NCBI GenBank assembly: GCA_964452155.1
Contig: CAYVLC010000129.1
Coordinates: 1-7,682 of the forward strand
Direction of reading: 5' to 3'
DNA from: UBA2632 sp964452155
Lineage (GTDB): Bacteria; Bacteroidota; Bacteroidia; Bacteroidales; Dysgonomonadaceae
Length of the DNA: 7,682 nt
A model generated the notes under the pieces. That model saw only the letters and a list, made by a program, of their open reading frames with translations. It searched no databases and was not told the origin of the DNA. The position numbers and the translations under genes are program-made. Within the stretch, counting starts at the first letter, position 1; each line of letters starts with the position of its first letter. Of the stretch, positions 6,514-7,682 are shown one piece after another.

Positions 6514-6553
6514 AAAAAAAAGGGCTCTCCTATTCAATAGGAAAGACCCTTTT
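6514..6553 (-). terminator. Rho-independent terminator of the oxidoreductase gene
   Basis: The stem pairs AAAAGGG (6518-6524) with CCCTTTT (6547-6553) and TCCTATT (6528-6534) with AATAGGA (6536-6542), with a small internal bulge. On the minus strand the stem is followed by eight T (6521-6514), the classic U-tract. It lies about 110 bases after the oxidoreductase stop. On the plus strand the tail is a shorter T-run, so weak bidirectional action is possible. Confidence 0.85.
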
Positions 6554-6661
6554 AATAAATTTAATAGTACATTAGAAGCAAATTGAGATTAAAAAATGCT
6601 AGCATAATAATTATTATCAAGCTTCACATTTGCAATAAATATTTCAACTTTTAGGTAAAAC

Positions 6662-7682
6662 TTAGCACTTTAGTTTTCTAGCTACAATTTCTGCTGCTTT
6701 GATAAGTGGGTAAGCTGCTGGAGAACCTGTCAACAAGGGATGGGTACCAATTTGAGCAGTTAACAGTGTTTTTATATTTACATGACTTTGTATTAAAAAG
6801 CCTATCGTATTTGTCAATTCACCAACACTACTGCCTCCATAAACTTCGCCTCCCAAAATCATACCACAATCTGCAGCCACAATTAACTTTACAGTTTGTT
6901 CGTGCATACCTTCTAATGTGCCTGGATGTTTGTCCATACCTGTAAAACTACCAACAACAACACTAAAGTTATCCTCTTTGGCCTTAGATTCTATAATACC
7001 TGCCGTTCCAAAAGCAGAATCTCCAATTGCAGTATTATAGATAGCTATTGTACCTGCAAACATCTTACATGGACTCAACTCATACAAATTCATCCCAGCC
7101 ACTCTAGCTTCGGCACAAGCTGTGGAAGCAAGCATAGTACCATTCAATTTTCGAGTCAAGAAATCTCGTTTCTCTGCACAGTCACCCACTGCAAAAATAT
7201 CACTCGAGCAATTCTCAACACGCATATATTCGCAAGTTTTGATAAAACCATGCTCGTTTAATTCGAGACCCGATTTTTTGGCCAATTCTGTATTGGGCAC
7301 ATAACCCATAGAAAGAATAACAGCATCTGCTTCGAGTTCCTCACCTGAAGTCAAAATTACTTTAGATACCTTTCCATCTAAACCAACAATTTCTTTTACA
7401 CCTTTGCCAGTAATAACTTTAACACCTCTATCTGTGATTAGTTTTTCAGCTATATCTCCAAATTCCTTGTCAAAAGCTTTGCTTAGTATCGACGATTCGA
7501 GCTCAACAAGTGTAACATCCCACCCTGCTTTGTTCATCTCGTCAGACATTTCCACACCTATGAAACCCGCTCCTATTGTTATCACCTTTTTTAAGGTCTT
7601 CAATTGGGCTTGCATTTCGTCCAGATATATCTTGTTTTTGGGTATTGTAAATACATTTTCTAGATCGGCACCATTCAACCAT
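6662..7682 (-). CDS. FAD/NAD-dependent oxidoreductase, NADH oxidase / CoA-disulfide reductase type (N-terminus beyond window)
   Basis: The frame is open to the right edge; the codon at 7676-7678 is TTG inside the protein, not a start. About 340 of roughly 450 residues are visible, counted here from that TTG. The NAD-binding Rossmann motif is GAGFIG (36-41), and Glu59 at the end of the second strand (VTLVEL) suggests NADH over NADPH. The second FAD-contact motif is DIFAVGDCAE (160-169). The C-terminal dimerisation domain spans about 205-335 (GTLEGMHEQTVKLIV, LGGEVYGG, THPLLTGSPAAYPLIKAAE), and the chain ends KLKC. This matches the class with one redox cysteine that reduces oxygen, CoA disulfide, polysulfide or peroxide. 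The deciding active-site Cys near residue 42 lies outside the window, so the substrate stays open. The enzyme should be cytoplasmic. It ends before its own terminator at 6514-6553. Confidence 0.88.
   Translation of the reverse strand, partial: WLNGADLENVFTIPKNKIYLDEMQAQLKTLKKVITIGAGFIGVEMSDEMNKAGWDVTLVELESSILSKAFDKEFGDIAEKLITDRGVKVITGKGVKEIVGLDGKVSKVILTSGEELEADAVILSMGYVPNTELAKKSGLELNEHGFIKTCEYMRVENCSSDIFAVGDCAEKRDFLTRKLNGTMLASTACAEARVAGMNLYELSPCKMFAGTIAIYNTAIGDSAFGTAGIIESKAKEDNFSVVVGSFTGMDKHPGTLEGMHEQTVKLIVAADCGMILGGEVYGGSSVGELTNTIGFLIQSHVNIKTLLTAQIGTHPLLTGSPAAYPLIKAAEIVARKLKC

Larger units (their letters stand above)
5507..6661. other. Long region without a convincing gene
   Basis: About 1.15 kb between the FAS1 start and the oxidoreductase stop. 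Open frames here are short (about 60-70 codons), lack recognisable motifs or good starts, and overlap in different frames. The part from 5507 to 5740 is very AT-rich and should contain the FAS1 promoter. The rest holds a possible gene remnant (5746-5928), promoter-like boxes at 5743-5750 and 6462-6469, a TTTGT-g-ACAAA palindrome at 6409-6419, and the terminator at 6514-6553. No tRNA, rRNA, CRISPR or insertion-sequence end was seen. It could be decayed coding DNA or hold small RNAs. Confidence 0.6.

Noticed and set aside
6489..6575. Short frame of 28 codons from ATG at 6489
   Set aside because: It reads through a terminator hairpin with a poly-A tract giving Lys-Lys; more likely a by-product of the hairpin sequence than a peptide or leader gene.
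6604..6617. ATAATAATTATTAT palindrome
   Set aside because: Composed only of A and T in an AT-rich region; no supporting context for a binding site or terminator.
6926..7261. Plus-strand open frame of 111 codons
   Set aside because: It is the complement of the oxidoreductase gene, which has full NAD and FAD motifs; the Ser/Cys/His-rich reading is typical of an antisense shadow.

Overview
The window looks like a scaffold from a member of the Bacteroidota, probably assembled from draft or metagenomic reads. The signs are a SusC/RagA-type outer-membrane protein fragment, a lipoprotein with an acid-rich stretch right after its lipobox cysteine, start codons without Shine-Dalgarno sequences, and -7 promoter boxes of the form TAnnTTTG (TATCTTTG before two genes). 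The DNA is AT-rich. Two runs of exactly 100 N (1962-2061 and 4592-4691) are scaffold gaps of unknown true size, so gene structure across them is inferred.

Left part (1-2255): a SusC-family fragment on the minus strand lacks its N-terminal half and runs off the left edge. It is followed by a divergent plus-strand gene that begins as a secreted serine hydrolase (beta-lactamase/penicillin-binding-protein fold). After the first gap, the C-terminal end of an SGNH/GDSL hydrolase appears on the same strand; the two are probably one fused enzyme or two adjacent genes.

Middle part (2256-5506): a ZIP-family metal transporter (plus) with a striking inverted repeat in its promoter converges on a minus-strand MerR-type regulator. 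That regulator carries the residues of an adenosylcobalamin-binding, CarH-like light sensor. Upstream of it, and separated by a strong palindromic terminator, lies a multi-FAS1 (fasciclin) surface lipoprotein on the minus strand. Its nearly identical domain repeats explain the second gap.

Right part (5507-7682): about 1.15 kb with no convincing gene, holding a few promoter-like boxes and a clear minus-strand terminator, then a minus-strand FAD/NAD-dependent disulfide-reductase-like oxidoreductase (NADH oxidase or CoA-disulfide reductase type) whose N-terminus lies beyond the window.

The genes look like separate single-gene transcription units, not one operon, and no known multi-gene system is recognisable. 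The points most worth a second look are the B12/light-sensor regulator, the possible serine-hydrolase/SGNH fusion, the decapitated SusC fragment, and the operator-like repeats before the ZIP gene.
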